The translations under genes and the position numbers were made by a program. This document shows, piece by piece, positions 34,164-45,699 of a stretch of 64,000 nt of DNA. The stretch is from the NCBI GenBank assembly GCA_026214975.1, contig CM047805.1:191279620-191343619 (forward strand). The letters are read 5' to 3'. The notes under the pieces are model-generated. The model saw nothing but the letters and a program-made list of their open reading frames with translations. It had not been told where the DNA came from and made no database searches. Numbering within the stretch: the first letter of the stretch is position 1; each line of letters opens with the position of its first letter. This DNA comes from Gentiana macrophylla. Lineage: Eukaryota; Streptophyta; Magnoliopsida; Gentianales; Gentianaceae.

Positions 34164-36227
34164 ATGAAAACTCAAACTCTTGGAGTTATGGATGAACTTA
34201 GAGAAAAAATTGCTAACAAGCCACCTATGCTGCTTGTGGATGCATTTAACAAAGATGATGATTTAGAAGGCAAACATGTGGATGCTCAATTTGATATGGT
34301 ATTGCTTGATCAGTTGAAGAATAGTGTTATTGAGGTGCTGGAAATTGAAACTGAATATGAAGATGCATATATCGTTGAAGCTTTGAATGCTAGTTCTCAA
34401 ATGGACAGTGCGTTTGTTGTTCTTACAGATGTGCCGAAGATGGCCCGCTCGCAAGAGTATGATTTCCCTGCACATGTAATGCTTATTAATCCATCGAATT
34501 TGGAGACAATGATTTCGAAATTGTTGGTCAATGGTTTAGTTGATAATTACAACTCAAAATTTGTTAGAATTGAAAACGAATCGGTTTGTCTTACAAAAGT
34601 CGGGAATGTGAAGGATGAACAACATCGAAGTCGAAGTCACTTGAAGCCTGAATATATCGATTTCTTGGTTGGTAAAATACTAATGTTTAGTTTTGATCCA
34701 GGAGGTGCTAGGAAAAACTATCCAGTCAGAAAACGTTGGCAAGCTTTCCATGCCAACAAACAGGGATGTGTGAAGAGGCGCTCTACATATATTGTGTTTG
34801 AACACCAATTCATGAGCGATGAAGACTTTATGTGTGCATCTGGAAAAGCGTATGGTCATAATCCCCAAAGGGCCTTGAGTGTGATTATGTTTGATGATGG
34901 CGAGGCTTTGAAGTTGTTTGGTAGCATGTTGAATGAGCTATTTCATGTAGGTGGGAGATGTGATTGGGAAACTTATCGTCATGGCTTAATGGATTGCTCA
35001 ATTAACCTTACTATGCTTGAGAATGTGTGTGAAGTAATGGACTTTAGTCTTATATCTTTTGAAATTGTTCACGACTTCAAGAATTATTATGGTTGTGAAT
35101 GGGATAGTTCAGCTTATAACAATTATGTGGCTCAATTATGTACGATTGGGATGTTGTGTGGGATGTTAATGGTCAGTTTTGATCCCGGAGGCAATGCTAC
35201 GGCGACTTCAATGGTTGAAAACCTCTGGAACGAAGTGAATATGTTAAGCTGGTACCGTTTTGTTGCGCAGATTTACAACCAGAGGGAGTGCTCAGATGAT
35301 AGCAGAGAGGCTGGTTGCTCCATGATGCATGTATCTGCAAGTCTTTCTGATATGCTAGAGTATAAAAAGAATGGCGATACTATTGAGACAAACGTCCTGA
35401 ATAGCCTTGATGTTGTTGAGAGCATGAGAAAAGAAATTGCAGAGTCCAAGCATGCAATTAAGGACTTGATCAAGGAAACTAAATTTTCTATAACGAGACA
35501 AACATTACAAATGCATCAGGTGAATATTGTAGAAGGTGCAGGCCAAGTTCAACATATCAACTTAGCTCAGCTCAAGCCTGATGAAGTAAATTCCATTTTA
35601 ATACCTCAAGCTGGTGCACTAATACAGGGATATGATGACAACAATGATATGATAATTTTCCATTTTGACCCAAGATGTGCTAATGAATATTGCTTTGATC
35701 ATGTAGTAATGATTGCCTTTGGTTGCTTTTCTTGTGGGCTTGGTGACCATGTCAACTACTTAAATGTTGCAGAAGAGCATCTTGATCTGGATTCACATGA
35801 CTTGCTGAAGAAATATATTCTTAAGAGGCTTTGTCCATTTGGGCCTTGGACAAGTGACCAACTCTGGAAAGAGGTGAAGCAGAAATGGGGTAGATTAATT
35901 GACATTCTTGTGTCACGATGTAATCTACGAACATATACAAGCTCCAATTTAACTCGTGGACGAGTTATTCAATGGGAGGGTTGGAATGATGAGAACAACG
36001 CAAATATGGAAAGAAAGTTCATTATGGCTAAGATACGTGTTGTTACAATCTCATCATGTTTGAGCATTTTATTCAAGAATGATCAATTTATGGAGACTTT
36101 GCAATTGTTTCATAAGGTGGTGAATGGACTTGATCCACCAAAGGATATAATGGTGAGCTCGGGAATTTCAATGTGCGGGATTTGTTTTCATCATTCGACT
36201 CGCTCGTGGACGAGCATTTTTGAGTAG
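34164..36227 (+). CDS. Intact 687-residue ORF of unknown function inside the LTR retrotransposon
   Basis: I do not recognise a family. The frame is open for 687 codons and ends 11 bp before the 3' LTR, over the polypurine tract. It has no YxDD reverse transcriptase motif, no HHCC integrase zinc finger and no protease DSG. Visible features: an acidic N-terminus; a thrice-repeated hydrophobic motif (LMFSFDPGG at 173-181, LMVSFDPGG at 335-343, IIFHFDPRC at 497-505), each near a Cys/Tyr-rich block (YNNY 318-321, EYCFD 508-512); and a likely coiled coil at about 410-450 (VVESMRKEIAESKHAIKDLI). The repetition suggests an internally duplicated module. The frame is open while its neighbours are decayed, which suggests recent activity or constraint. 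It could be a captured host gene or an element-specific protein. Confidence 0.7.
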   Translation: MKTQTLGVMDELREKIANKPPMLLVDAFNKDDDLEGKHVDAQFDMVLLDQLKNSVIEVLEIETEYEDAYIVEALNASSQMDSAFVVLTDVPKMARSQEYDFPAHVMLINPSNLETMISKLLVNGLVDNYNSKFVRIENESVCLTKVGNVKDEQHRSRSHLKPEYIDFLVGKILMFSFDPGGARKNYPVRKRWQAFHANKQGCVKRRSTYIVFEHQFMSDEDFMCASGKAYGHNPQRALSVIMFDDGEALKLFGSMLNELFHVGGRCDWETYRHGLMDCSINLTMLENVCEVMDFSLISFEIVHDFKNYYGCEWDSSAYNNYVAQLCTIGMLCGMLMVSFDPGGNATATSMVENLWNEVNMLSWYRFVAQIYNQRECSDDSREAGCSMMHVSASLSDMLEYKKNGDTIETNVLNSLDVVESMRKEIAESKHAIKDLIKETKFSITRQTLQMHQVNIVEGAGQVQHINLAQLKPDEVNSILIPQAGALIQGYDDNNDMIIFHFDPRCANEYCFDHVVMIAFGCFSCGLGDHVNYLNVAEEHLDLDSHDLLKKYILKRLCPFGPWTSDQLWKEVKQKWGRLIDILVSRCNLRTYTSSNLTRGRVIQWEGWNDENNANMERKFIMAKIRVVTISSCLSILFKNDQFMETLQLFHKVVNGLDPPKDIMVSSGISMCGICFHHSTRSWTSIFE

Positions 36228-36238
36228 GGGGATGGAGA
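36224..36238 (+). other. Polypurine tract
   Basis: The purine-rich run agtagggggatggaga abuts the 3' LTR, as required for plus-strand priming. Confidence 0.8.
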
Positions 36239-36481
36239 TGATGTAGCACATCCAAGCTAATTATTAGTATTCTATTATGTTTTAATTAGTTAGTAGTTAT
36301 ATGGGCTTTTTAAGTATTGTGTTATTCCTAACGCCAGAACTTTTATAAATAATCTAAGTTACCCAAGAGTTAGGTAGAATGTAATTTTGAATATTGAATC
36401 ATCTTTCTCATTTGAGAATGGTATTATCCTTGAGCTTGGATTAGCTCGTGTTTTATCCGTTTTTGTAGATCTTCTACATCA
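36239..36481 (+). repeat. 3' LTR
   Basis: 243 bp, nearly identical to the 5' LTR apart from a few substitutions and a short altered block near 36332-36350. Followed by target duplication caaac. Confidence 0.92.
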
Positions 36482-36486
36482 CAAAC

Positions 36487-37310
36487 CAAGCTTGAACAAT
36501 AAATACTCGACTCGGTTCATTAATAGCTCTACCCGTAACAAGTCCCAATAAAAATCCCCTCCCTCCCTTGCAAAAAGTCTCCACGACCTGTTGTTTAGGA
36601 TAATAAATTATTATTTTCATTAATAGCATTTAACCAGTTGAGCAATCAGATGCTCACTTGTATCCATTGAGCAAATTTGTTTCTTTCTTGTTGAATGAAC
36701 TAAACCTCCCCTCTGGCGAACTCACCCGCCCCTAACCCCCACGTCCCACCCAAAAAAAAGACTGCTGCCATGTGCACATCTTCTACAGTGTAGCAACTGG
36801 GATCAGGCCCAGTTTCGTAAAATAAAAATTAAAAAAAAAAAAAAAAACTTGATTGTGGTCCAATGGGCCATACGAAAACTACCGTTGCCTTCATCTGCGG
36901 GCTTCTGGGCCGAAAATGTGACTGCGAAGGTATTATGGTCATGTCGAAACCATTCGGTGTTCGTTTTGCTTTCATTGGTCAAAGCTAAATGTTAAGGCTT
37001 TATCCAGTAGAACCAAAAAAATGGTAATGCTTTAATACAACACAAAACTGTCATCATTCTCTGCATTAGCTTTGTGTAGAGTTGAGATTGGTTGCTTAGG
37101 TTAGAAAGAGTGAAATATTATGTGCACGTCTCGATAGCTGATTAAAAATAAACACTTGGACAAAACTTAATACTACTAGATATATCTGGAGGAATAAAAA
37201 ACACACACACCGTTGATACAACGTGTAGGTCCTCATGCATACAGGTAAAAGAAATCATAAAAGCCGTAGCCACCAGTAACACCACGAACCACGATAATAT
37301 TCCCGAAAAT
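36487..37310. other. Intergenic spacer, including the right half of the split MITE (36487-36531)
   Basis: 'ggttcattaatagctcta' ends at 36531 and complements the left half at 30871. Beyond it no gene or repeat is recognised; an A run lies at about 36830-36846. Confidence 0.45.
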
Positions 37311-39660
37311 TATAGTGTTATGATGATGCTGGATGCCGTCGAGTGTATAACTGAGCCTAAATTACTCCTATAATGATTTATCAAGAACTATAACAATGGA
37401 GATTGTGATATGATTTAGAATGAGCCTGAGAGGTAGTTTCTCTCAAGTTGCCTACGTATCCAATGTAAGTAATTGGAATCAAGTCTTTCGTAATTCCTTA
37501 GGGTTGGTTTAAATAGGCGGCGTCCTAGGCCTATTTCTTGTCCTGCAAATCTTAGGATTTATTTCCTAACCCTAAGGATTAATTCGAGTAAATCTCCATA
37601 ATTTAGAGAAAATTATAAACGCACTTAAAGCATAGGATCAGCGTCCTACAATCGCGAGATTCTCTCCATGTTTACCTTATTATATAGGCACATGTTGAAT
37701 ATCAAAATAAAGCGGGACGTCCCAAGGCATTTGGGCCCTCAGTCGTCTCGACTGGGTTGCTCTGGCTCGCCTACATTACGACCAAACTGTCCTGCGGTGG
37801 TCTAATCAGGAAAGACAGGGTGGACCTCCCATCTAAGTGATCGGCCTTTTCTAAGTGTCCAATCTCACCGGCAAGTGTTCCGGTCAATCAGTAATTTAGA
37901 ATTGGTGAGTCAAAGTCGTCGATCCCATGGGGAATCCGCCGAGTACCAAAGTCGGTCTCATCCCTAGTTCAGGTCAACACAATAATTGAACGTGGTGATT
38001 TGTCATATCACCGGTTCTAACAACTAAATAAACATAAGAGAAAATATTTTAAACTACGAAAAACAAGATAGCCGAGCTATGATCCAACCAACTACTCTCT
38101 AACCCTAACTCGCTTCCGGAAGTGTTTCGACAAACTCTAATGTTCTCAAGCGCCGTTGAAGCGGTGTCGTCTCTATTTTCGAAAATAGACATTAATTCAA
38201 TAATCTACCCTCTTATGTTAGGTTCAACAATCCGCCTCATTGTCACTCAAAGTGGTGTCGTTTCTAATTCCGAGTATAGACATTAATTCAATAATCTACC
38301 CTCCTATGTCAGTTCAACAAATTACCGACCGGATTTAATCGACCCGACACGGTCTACGATCTATGAGACTCTCATTAACAATGATATAAACCTCACACAC
38401 GAAACCGAATCTGAACAACTCAGTCGGTTCTATAGGGTGATCCTAGAGCCCCTTTTCCCGTACCCTCTCGCAAAATACATATGTAAAGACGATACGTGAA
38501 ATACGATTATCGAGTCGCGAGTTCAATAAAAGTCATTAAGAATAAGTTCTAGAACGATAACAACACCGAGAATCTAACAATCATAACATCAAAACACTTC
38601 AATCAACGAGCTAAGGATTCGATTTCGAAGGCTATCACATATCTCGACTATTGGAAAAACTAGCCACTCATCATACAAGAAAAACAACAAGAAATCAACA
38701 ATAGTTAACATAAACCATGATTGAAAGCAAGAACAATAAATGAAAATGAAATACCGAATATATTATGCCGTTGAAAATCGAATCTCCGAGCGAAATCCCG
38801 TCAATAACACGTCAAGCTATCACCGAGATCCTCCGGATTACAACGATCTACAACTAATCTAAGCTAATATACATCTAAACTAATCTAATCTAAGGGAGAT
38901 GAAGAAAAAACGCAGAAAAAAGCTGTCAAAACCGATCTAAAAGATGAGAGTCGATCTAGATCAAAAGAGGGGGGATTTATAGTGTTTTTCCAGATCTGGA
39001 CTCATAGGCGGGCGCCTGTCAAAAAATTCCATGAAGAAAATGGTTCAGCAAGTTTTTGCTTGAAAAAGGGCTTCACAGGCGGCCGCCTATGGTGACACAC
39101 CCTCAGAAAAACAGTTATAACTTTATGTGTAGACCTCCAAATCGAGTGATTCAAAATCCGTTGGAAAGCTAATGAAATTGTCTACAACTTTCATGAAGAT
39201 GTCCAGCCCAGAAAATACCTCTAAGGTGGATCAAAATGCAGATCAATGGAAGGTATGGTTGTAGTACCACCGCGTTTTGATCCGTTTGAACGTTTAAGCT
39301 TCAGGCACACATTATAATCCTCGTATCTCGCCTTCCGGACATCTCAAACACCTAAGTCCTGTACAAAATCACAACAAATACCACACATAATCCCTACTGA
39401 GACACTAGGGTGACTTAGAGAGTATAGTAAATTACACCGAAAAAGATCGAGAATCGCGGACTTTACGTCCCAGGCCCGAAAACGAAACCAAGCCAGAATA
39501 CATCAAAATACAACAAAATGTCTCAGAAAACATATAAAACGAGTTATAAATGGAGTATAATTACATAGAAAATGATAGTCAATTTGACTCCCATCACTAA
39601 GGTCAGGTCTGTCAGTCGGTGTCGGCCTCCTGGCCCCAACCATTATTAACACCTTTTCAC
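37311..39660. mobile_element. LTR-derived non-coding DNA, probably nested
   Basis: The segment near 37420-37530 shares with 18790-18880 the 'gcctacgtatccaatg' phrase and the following TATA-like box, so it is a related LTR module. From about 38027 a second non-coding block follows. It has a 91-bp tandem duplication at 38161-38331 and GC-rich inverted phrases (ggcgggcgcctgtc near 39006, ggcggccgcctatgg near 39076). No coding domain is seen and ends are not resolved. Confidence 0.45.
38161..38331. repeat. Tandem duplication, ~91-bp unit
   Basis: Two copies share 'gacattaattcaataatcta' plus flanking 'ggtgtcgt(c/t)tct' and 'gttcaacaa'. The second copy starts at about 38252. Confidence 0.75.
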
Positions 39661-40648
39661 TTTATCTATTTCAAGGTCATTCTCATAATACACGCGACAA
39701 GGTTCACCCTAACCATCATCATGTTGTATTCAAAAACCTTAATATAATGTCTACATCCGATACTAACTTGTAACTGTGAGCGTTTTTAACATTTATTCTT
39801 TGAATATTAGAGTTGCATCAGTTATTATATTTTTGAAGATCGACCTGCAAAAATGTTTGCATCTGTGCCACCATCCCAATCGGTGAGGCCTCGCCCGCCC
39901 GAGGCAGTGGTGTTGGTTACGTCAGTTTTCTGATTCCATGGATATCCTTTGTTAGATATCTTGCTTCAGCTCTATTTTCTCAATTCAGTTTTCTTCATTT
40001 TCAGTCATTAGTCTGTGTCCCCCCTTAATTGGTGATTTTTCTTTTACAAATTAGGGGTTGAACCACAAATAATGCCAAAGGGTCTATCTCAAAAGTGAAG
40101 TGAAGGTGGTCACCAAACTCCAACTTGAATGCAATGAATTGCTGCTGTTATCCGCTGTTATTACTACTACCACATATTCTACTGCTGTACACGGAATGCT
40201 TTAAATTTAAACGACATTTTTCAAGGGATTTGGACCATCTTAATAAATAGTTCAATAAAATATTCATATATATAAATACATAAATGCAGGTGTGTCCACA
40301 AGAAAGAAATAGAATGAAGAAGAGAATGAAAAAGAAATAACAATACATTTCATTTATGATCACTTTCACAAGTCTCTGAAGAACATCAAGAAAAAAAAAA
40401 AAAAAAAAAAAGAAAAAGTAGTAAACAACAAGGTACAACACAAACTTCATTAATTATATTGCAGGCTATTGTAAATTATTCATATACTTCACCAGCACCA
40501 GCACCGAGAAGGGAAGTTTTTGTATGGCATATTCGCACACACATATACACGTAAAGGTACGTAAAAACATACGCGTACATTTACGTTATACATTCACTTG
40601 CAGTTATACCAGTCTAAAAGTCAAACAATAGCGAATGATGCTATACTT
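39661..40648. other. Intergenic DNA and 3' flank of the P450 gene
   Basis: The part from about 40440 to 40648 is the likely 3' UTR of the P450. The A run at 40390-40410 and the AT-rich rest show no gene. Confidence 0.55.
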
Positions 40649-43028
40649 TTAGACATTGATTCGCTTCTTTGGTATGACTTTAAGAGGATTCTTCTTCCTC
40701 AAAGTCAACCCAAGCCTTTCCTCCATATCAATATCTTCTGGTTTGACACCAACACCAAGATCCCAATCAAAAGCCTGAACCAGAGTAGCCAGTGTGAGAT
40801 GAACCACACGGTGAGCCAACGGGAAACCGACACAAATCCTTCGACCAGAACCAAACGGGATCAACTCAAAATGCTGCCCTTTGTATTCGACGTTCGAGTC
40901 GATAAACCTCTCGGGCTTGAAATCCAAAGGGTCTTTCCATGCATCTGGATCCCTTCCAATTGCCCAAGCATTGATGAAAACTTGTGTGCTTTTCGGGATT
41001 AGGTAGCCCATGTACTCTGTGTCTTCCATTGTGTTTCTTGGTAGGAGTAAGGGCAGAGCAGGGTGTAAACGCAAGGTTTCTTTCACAACTGCTTGCAAAT
41101 AGGGCAGCTTTTCCACGTCACTTTCTTCAACCATTCTGCTTAGCCCTACAACTCTGTCAATCTCTTCTCTGACTTTGTTGAATGCATGAGGGTTGCGTAG
41201 CAGCTCCGCGAATCCCCATTCTATGCTGATACTTGTTGTCTCTGACCCTGCAAAAAACATTTCCTGCATCCACGTTTTTTTTTTTTTTTTTTTTTAATTC
41301 AGTCCATGAACTACTTACATATCAAAGTTTTGAATTCTTACATGAAACAGATCTAAAATACCTTTTGACCAGTGTCGATGTAATAGTTTTAAAGCGACGA
41401 ATATAGTGTTTGGATGGATAATAAATGAAAGGTAACATGAAATGAAAAAAAGCATTAGATGATTTATCATTATTCTAAAAATGGCTGTTTTGAACAGGTA
41501 AACCTATGTTTAAACAGTCCAGTAGTTTTATAGTGGTCCAGGACCACCATGTCATACTTGTGCATCCAATAGGAATTCTTAAAAGATGGGAAAATTCGTA
41601 AATACATGGGATTTATATTTTACACGGTTGGGCACCGTGTATTTTTCTGAATTTTTATTGGTCCTGAATCACCAAGTCATAGTTGGTCCAGGACCATTAA
41701 AAAATTTGCCGATACCGTAAAAGTGTTAGTTATTCTATGAGTAATGATAAAGGCACAACGGTTGTGCCACAACGAGTAACACAACGCTGATCTGCACCGT
41801 TGATCATAATGAGTCTAGATTGATCATGATAAATCTAAAATGATCAACGATGCAGATCACCGTCAAGGTCACTCGTCAGAATAATAAACCGTTGCAGTTG
41901 TCTTCTATCACTACTCTTATTCTATTCCCTACTAGTATTTCTACTTGTCTCAATGATTGGCTCTGTTGAACAGGGGAACATGTAATTAAACTGTGTAAAG
42001 TGTTACGTACTCCCTACTTATTATTATTTATGAATGATTTTTAAAAGGAAAGACAAGACAATAAGTGTGAAGTGATTAATTAAGGTAATTACCATGATGA
42101 CAATGTTAACTTGATGTTCAGTGAAGCTATCAGGTCCATCTTTACCATCACCTTTATATTCCAACATAACATCCAAGAAATCTTTCTTCTCATTAAATTT
42201 ACCAGCTTTCCTCATATCAAGCCTTTCCTGCACAAAGCTAGAAGATATCTTCATTGTCTTTGCCATGTTCGCCACCATCCTCTTCTTCATCCCAAGCGGG
42301 TCGAATCTCTTCAGGAACGGCAAGAAATCCGCGATATTCGGAGTTCCAGCCAATTCAAGAATCTCATTCATACAGTCAAAAAACTCCCTACCTTCAGCAT
42401 CCTTATTATCCAATAAGTCTCTTGACAACATCAGATTCCCAACCAGATTGAAAGCCATCAGAAACAAGAACCGGCTCAATTGAACCGCCCCTGTTCCTCC
42501 CTGAGCTTTTGATGCCAGTGAATCTTCCTCAATCCAACCGACCATATTGTCCTCAATCCTCCTCCTTAGTTCAGTGGTCTCATTCATCCTCTTATTCACC
42601 AAAAACTCCATCGAACATAGCCTTCTCAGCACGCGCCAATGTCCACCATAAGTGTTCATCCCTAACGATCCTTGGTTGAACTGAAACGCGGTAAGCGTAT
42701 CAGGAACCTTACGATCACAAAAAGGGACATCATGTTTCTTGAAAAGCTCAGCTGCACAAGCTGCATTTTGGACAATCATGGTGTTGATTGAGCCCAACTG
42801 GAGCCAAATGAGTGGGCCGTATTTAGTTCTGAGCTTGTAAGCAGTCTGGTGTGGAAGGTCACCGAGATCAAACATGTTGCCGAAAATCGGCCATCCTGGA
42901 GGACCTGGTGGTCGTCTTTTTGAAGCTCCAGATTTTGATTTTACGAAGATTATTAGGAGAAGAAGAAGGCCTGCTGAAACAGCAATGGCTATGGGAGAGT
43001 TGAGGATTGTATTCAAGCCTAACGCCAT
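40649..43028 (-). CDS. CYP76A: Cytochrome P450, CYP76A-like, two exons, 516 residues
   Basis: A heme-thiolate monooxygenase of the ER membrane that inserts one oxygen from O2 using electrons from NADPH-P450 reductase. Exon 1 is 43028-42093 (312 codons), exon 2 is 41263-40649, with a phase-0 GT-AG intron of 829 bp. An N-terminal membrane segment spans about residues 12-30 and the proline hinge PPGPPGWP is at 40-47. The I-helix AGSETTS is at 317-323 (Glu in the usual acidic position), K-helix ETLR at 374-377, PERF at 429-432 and the heme loop FGSGRRICVG at 449-458 with Cys456. Length is normal and all key residues are present, so the gene looks intact. The DRKVPDTLTAF and NTYGGHWRVLRRL blocks match CYP76A, a subfamily linked to monoterpenoid/iridoid oxidation in asterids. 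The substrate cannot be assigned. Confidence 0.93.
41529..41700. mobile_element. MITE in the P450 intron (TGGTCCAGGACCA ends)
   Basis: Both ends carry TGGTCCAGGACCA (41534-41546 and 41684-41696), and the arms continue as imperfect inverted repeats. The class was not determined; no clear target duplication. Confidence 0.55.
41739..41916. mobile_element. Foldback MITE in the P450 intron, 9-bp target duplication (Mutator-like)
   Basis: Perfect 9-bp duplication ttattctat at 41730-41738 and 41917-41925. The 178-bp element folds on itself almost completely: the left arm has 'gctgatctgcaccgttgatc', and the complement of the right arm has 'ggtgatctgcatcgttgatc'. A 9-bp duplication points to the Mutator superfamily. 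Confidence 0.82.
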
Positions 43029-43130
43029 ACTCTTTGGTGTACTATCCGAGACTTTCGAGTCACTCTGTGAAGCCTCGAAATGGTGAGTGATAATGTTTGA
43101 GTGGCTATGGAATCAATATATAATGAGAAG
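43029..43130 (-). promoter_or_regulatory. Core promoter and 5' UTR of the P450
   Basis: A TATA-like TATATAT lies at about 43116-43122 on the minus strand, about 90 bases upstream of the start codon, a plausible distance for a short 5' UTR. Confidence 0.55.
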
Positions 43131-45438
43131 TATGGGATGAAAAAGAAACAGCAGCCGCACAATTCTATTATATTAAAACAATGTTCTTATTGGTGCAACA
43201 AATATTTTTTCAAATTTAAAGAAAAAAACGCCTTCTATTTGAACGATGATTTTGCTTCAATGATACCCTTCCCATTGACGCTCTTAAAATTACATCACCA
43301 TAATATTTTTATTATTTTTGTGATGCACAACGTTTGTATCAATGACGTTTATTTTGGCATTGACGTTGGTTTCAATATCAACGTCAGTAGCACTGATATT
43401 ACAGTTATAAATATATCAATGATGTAAAACGTCAAACCTATCGACGTTGTAAGTAAAACACAACATCAGTGACACTGACGCGCGTCTCAAGATGCCGAAA
43501 AGCAATTTAGGGATACTGGTCAAATAAATGAATATAATAATAAAAAAAATGTCAATAGTAAATTCATGGTGCCGATAGAAGCCGCTTAAAAAAATCATTC
43601 TTCTTCAACCACACCAAAAAGAAAAAAAAAACAAAACTCAATAGCCACTAGCCAGACATAAAAGGTAGGTAGAGTTATAGAGAAATTATATACGAGATAA
43701 TTTCATTTTGGCGAATATAATAGATTTTATATAAAATAACGAATTTTAAGTACAACAGTAGTAATACCATACTTAACGATCATACGTGGTCAATCAAATA
43801 ATTCACATTATTGATTCATGACAAATCACTTGTTTTCTGTATTTTATTTTGTTGAAGGTATGAAACGAGGATCTTCCTCTTCCTCAATTTACATCGACTT
43901 GATATGTAAATTAATAAGGACCATACATTTAGAAATGAAAGTTCTACTTCACGTCATAGGGGTGCACTTCGTATATGGCAGATACATCCAACATCTTTCC
44001 TTCCTTCTAATACTGTTATTGTTAGTGTTACACGCAAGGCCGGCCCTACACTGAGGGAAGCAATGAGATCGCCGCCTTGCCTCTAAACGATTCGAGGAGA
44101 AATCGGCCAGCATACTGGTCATTAAAAAAAAAAAATCGTATAGATTCAATCCGATTCAACCTAATGTAATATGTTAATTTTATTTTTTGATAAATGCGAT
44201 TTTTTTACTCCAATCGATAAAGGTCCAAATAAAAAAATTTACTTGGCCCAAAAAAAATAGACATACAAACAAGTTTTATTAATTTTTGTATTTACGGATG
44301 TTAAAAACGCGATAAGTGTTGGAATAAAATATAGTACTTAGATTTGACAGAGAAGTAGAAACTTCAAGACACGTTAATAACGTTGTCTTTTAAAAGATGT
44401 TTCGTCCCACACGATTTGTCAATAAGGATCAAATGAAAATCCCTCTCATGATACAATGGAGGTATTTGATTCAAACAAATGACTTGTTTGAATCAAACCC
44501 GATGACGCTCAAATTTTTTCGATTATCTTTGTCAAACTTATGAATTTTCGTCTGCATACTTGTCGCTTTTATAAGCCGCAAGTCACTTATAAATGAGGAG
44601 TGTTTTTGCACGAAAGCAGTAAAGTTATCATCGTTTCACCTGGATGAAAGATGCAACCTTATACGAAAGAGGTAAGACATATCGATTCGAAATTGCATGT
44701 ATCACGAAAATCCGAAAATGCATATCCTTCAGCGAATCGATGACATTGGTTTAATTGCGATAACATTAATTCGCATGCGACAATTCGTGATACAAACGAT
44801 AACCAAAATATTTATTTACTTAAAAATATCTAATAAGTATGTATGTTTTAAAAAAAAAAGCTTCAACTAAAAGCCTCAATCGGGAACTTGCCTTGTTTCA
44901 AAAAGAGCGGGCGGCTCTGGTTACACGTGTTGATTAATAAAAAAATCCTACAGCCTTAAAAAAAAATCTATATTTTTTTTATAAAGGTATCTATATTATT
45001 GAGTTTTATCAATAGAGAAACGATGCACAGTGTAATCATTGTAAATGTTTTTCTATCAAAAAAATGACATATAATAGTGTTGTATCTATAATTTAGATTA
45101 AAAAAGGTAATTTAATAATGTAACAACAAATTTATAATAGGTTATGATTATCATTTTAAAGACACTTATCAAAATATGAATAAAATGTCTAAATGTGTAT
45201 CGATTATGGTGTATGTTAGCGTATGATTATCATTTTAACGACACTTAACAAAATATAAATAATATGGCTATCGATTTAGAGATTTTATGATGCAACGATT
45301 GTAGGAAGTTTATACCTAGTGACATACAGTTTCTTATTTTTCCTATTTTTCACATAATACACTTTTATCGTGTATGTAAGTTATAATGTATGACACTTTG
45401 TACGACTTTAATACAACGGTTGTATATAAAAAAAATTC
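43131..45438. other. Intergenic DNA with TGACGTT-type repeats near 43330-43490
   Basis: The stretch 43330-43490 contains recurring 'aacgtcagt(a/g)...cactga' phrases like those at 45820-45960. A 'ggccggccctacac' phrase near 44039 is a MITE-like remnant. No gene is seen. Confidence 0.45.
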
Positions 45439-45446
45439 CTATCGAC

Positions 45447-45597
45447 CAGTGGCGGAGCTACATACAACCTGCCCCCTTTGATCCGGAAAAATTACACTAA
45501 TATATGTACAAATCATATCGTTTGCCCCCCTTAAATTTTTTATTTACCTTTAAAAAAATTATTGCCCCCCTTACCCGAGATCCTGCGTCCGCTCCTG
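45447..45597. mobile_element. hAT-type MITE, 151 bp
   Basis: Starts CAGTGGCGGAGC and ends GTCCGCTCCTG, flanked by 8-bp duplications ctatcgac (45439-45446) and ctatcggc (45598-45605). The CAGTGGCGGA terminus is common in plant hAT MITEs. Confidence 0.8.
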
Positions 45598-45699
45598 CTA
45601 TCGGCTATGGTGTATGTCAGTGTGATATTCATTGATTATCGTAAATTTATTAAAAATGGCGTCTTAAAGCCGCCGCAAAAAGAACAAATGCGGTTTTTA

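Larger units (their letters stand above)
30976..36481 (+). mobile_element. Complete non-autonomous LTR retrotransposon with gag remnant and a 687-residue ORF
   Basis: A perfect 5-bp target duplication, caaac, lies at 30971-30975 and 36482-36486. Near-identical LTRs (30976-31221 and 36239-36481) start TGATGTAG and end CATCA. A tRNA-iMet-type primer-binding site TGGTATCAGAG sits at 31224 and a polypurine tract at about 36224-36238. Inside are a gag-like frame, a nested solo LTR (31932-33764), a decayed coding stretch and an intact 687-codon ORF. There is no reverse transcriptase, integrase, RNase H or protease, so the element depends on another for mobility. Ignoring the nested LTR it is about 3.7 kb, like TR-GAG-type elements. 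The 5' LTR has a small extra block relative to the 3' LTR (near 31072-31084 versus 36334). Confidence 0.88.

Noticed and set aside
42874..43086. Plus-strand frame overlapping the P450 start
   Set aside because: Antisense shadow of the P450 first exon, without independent support.
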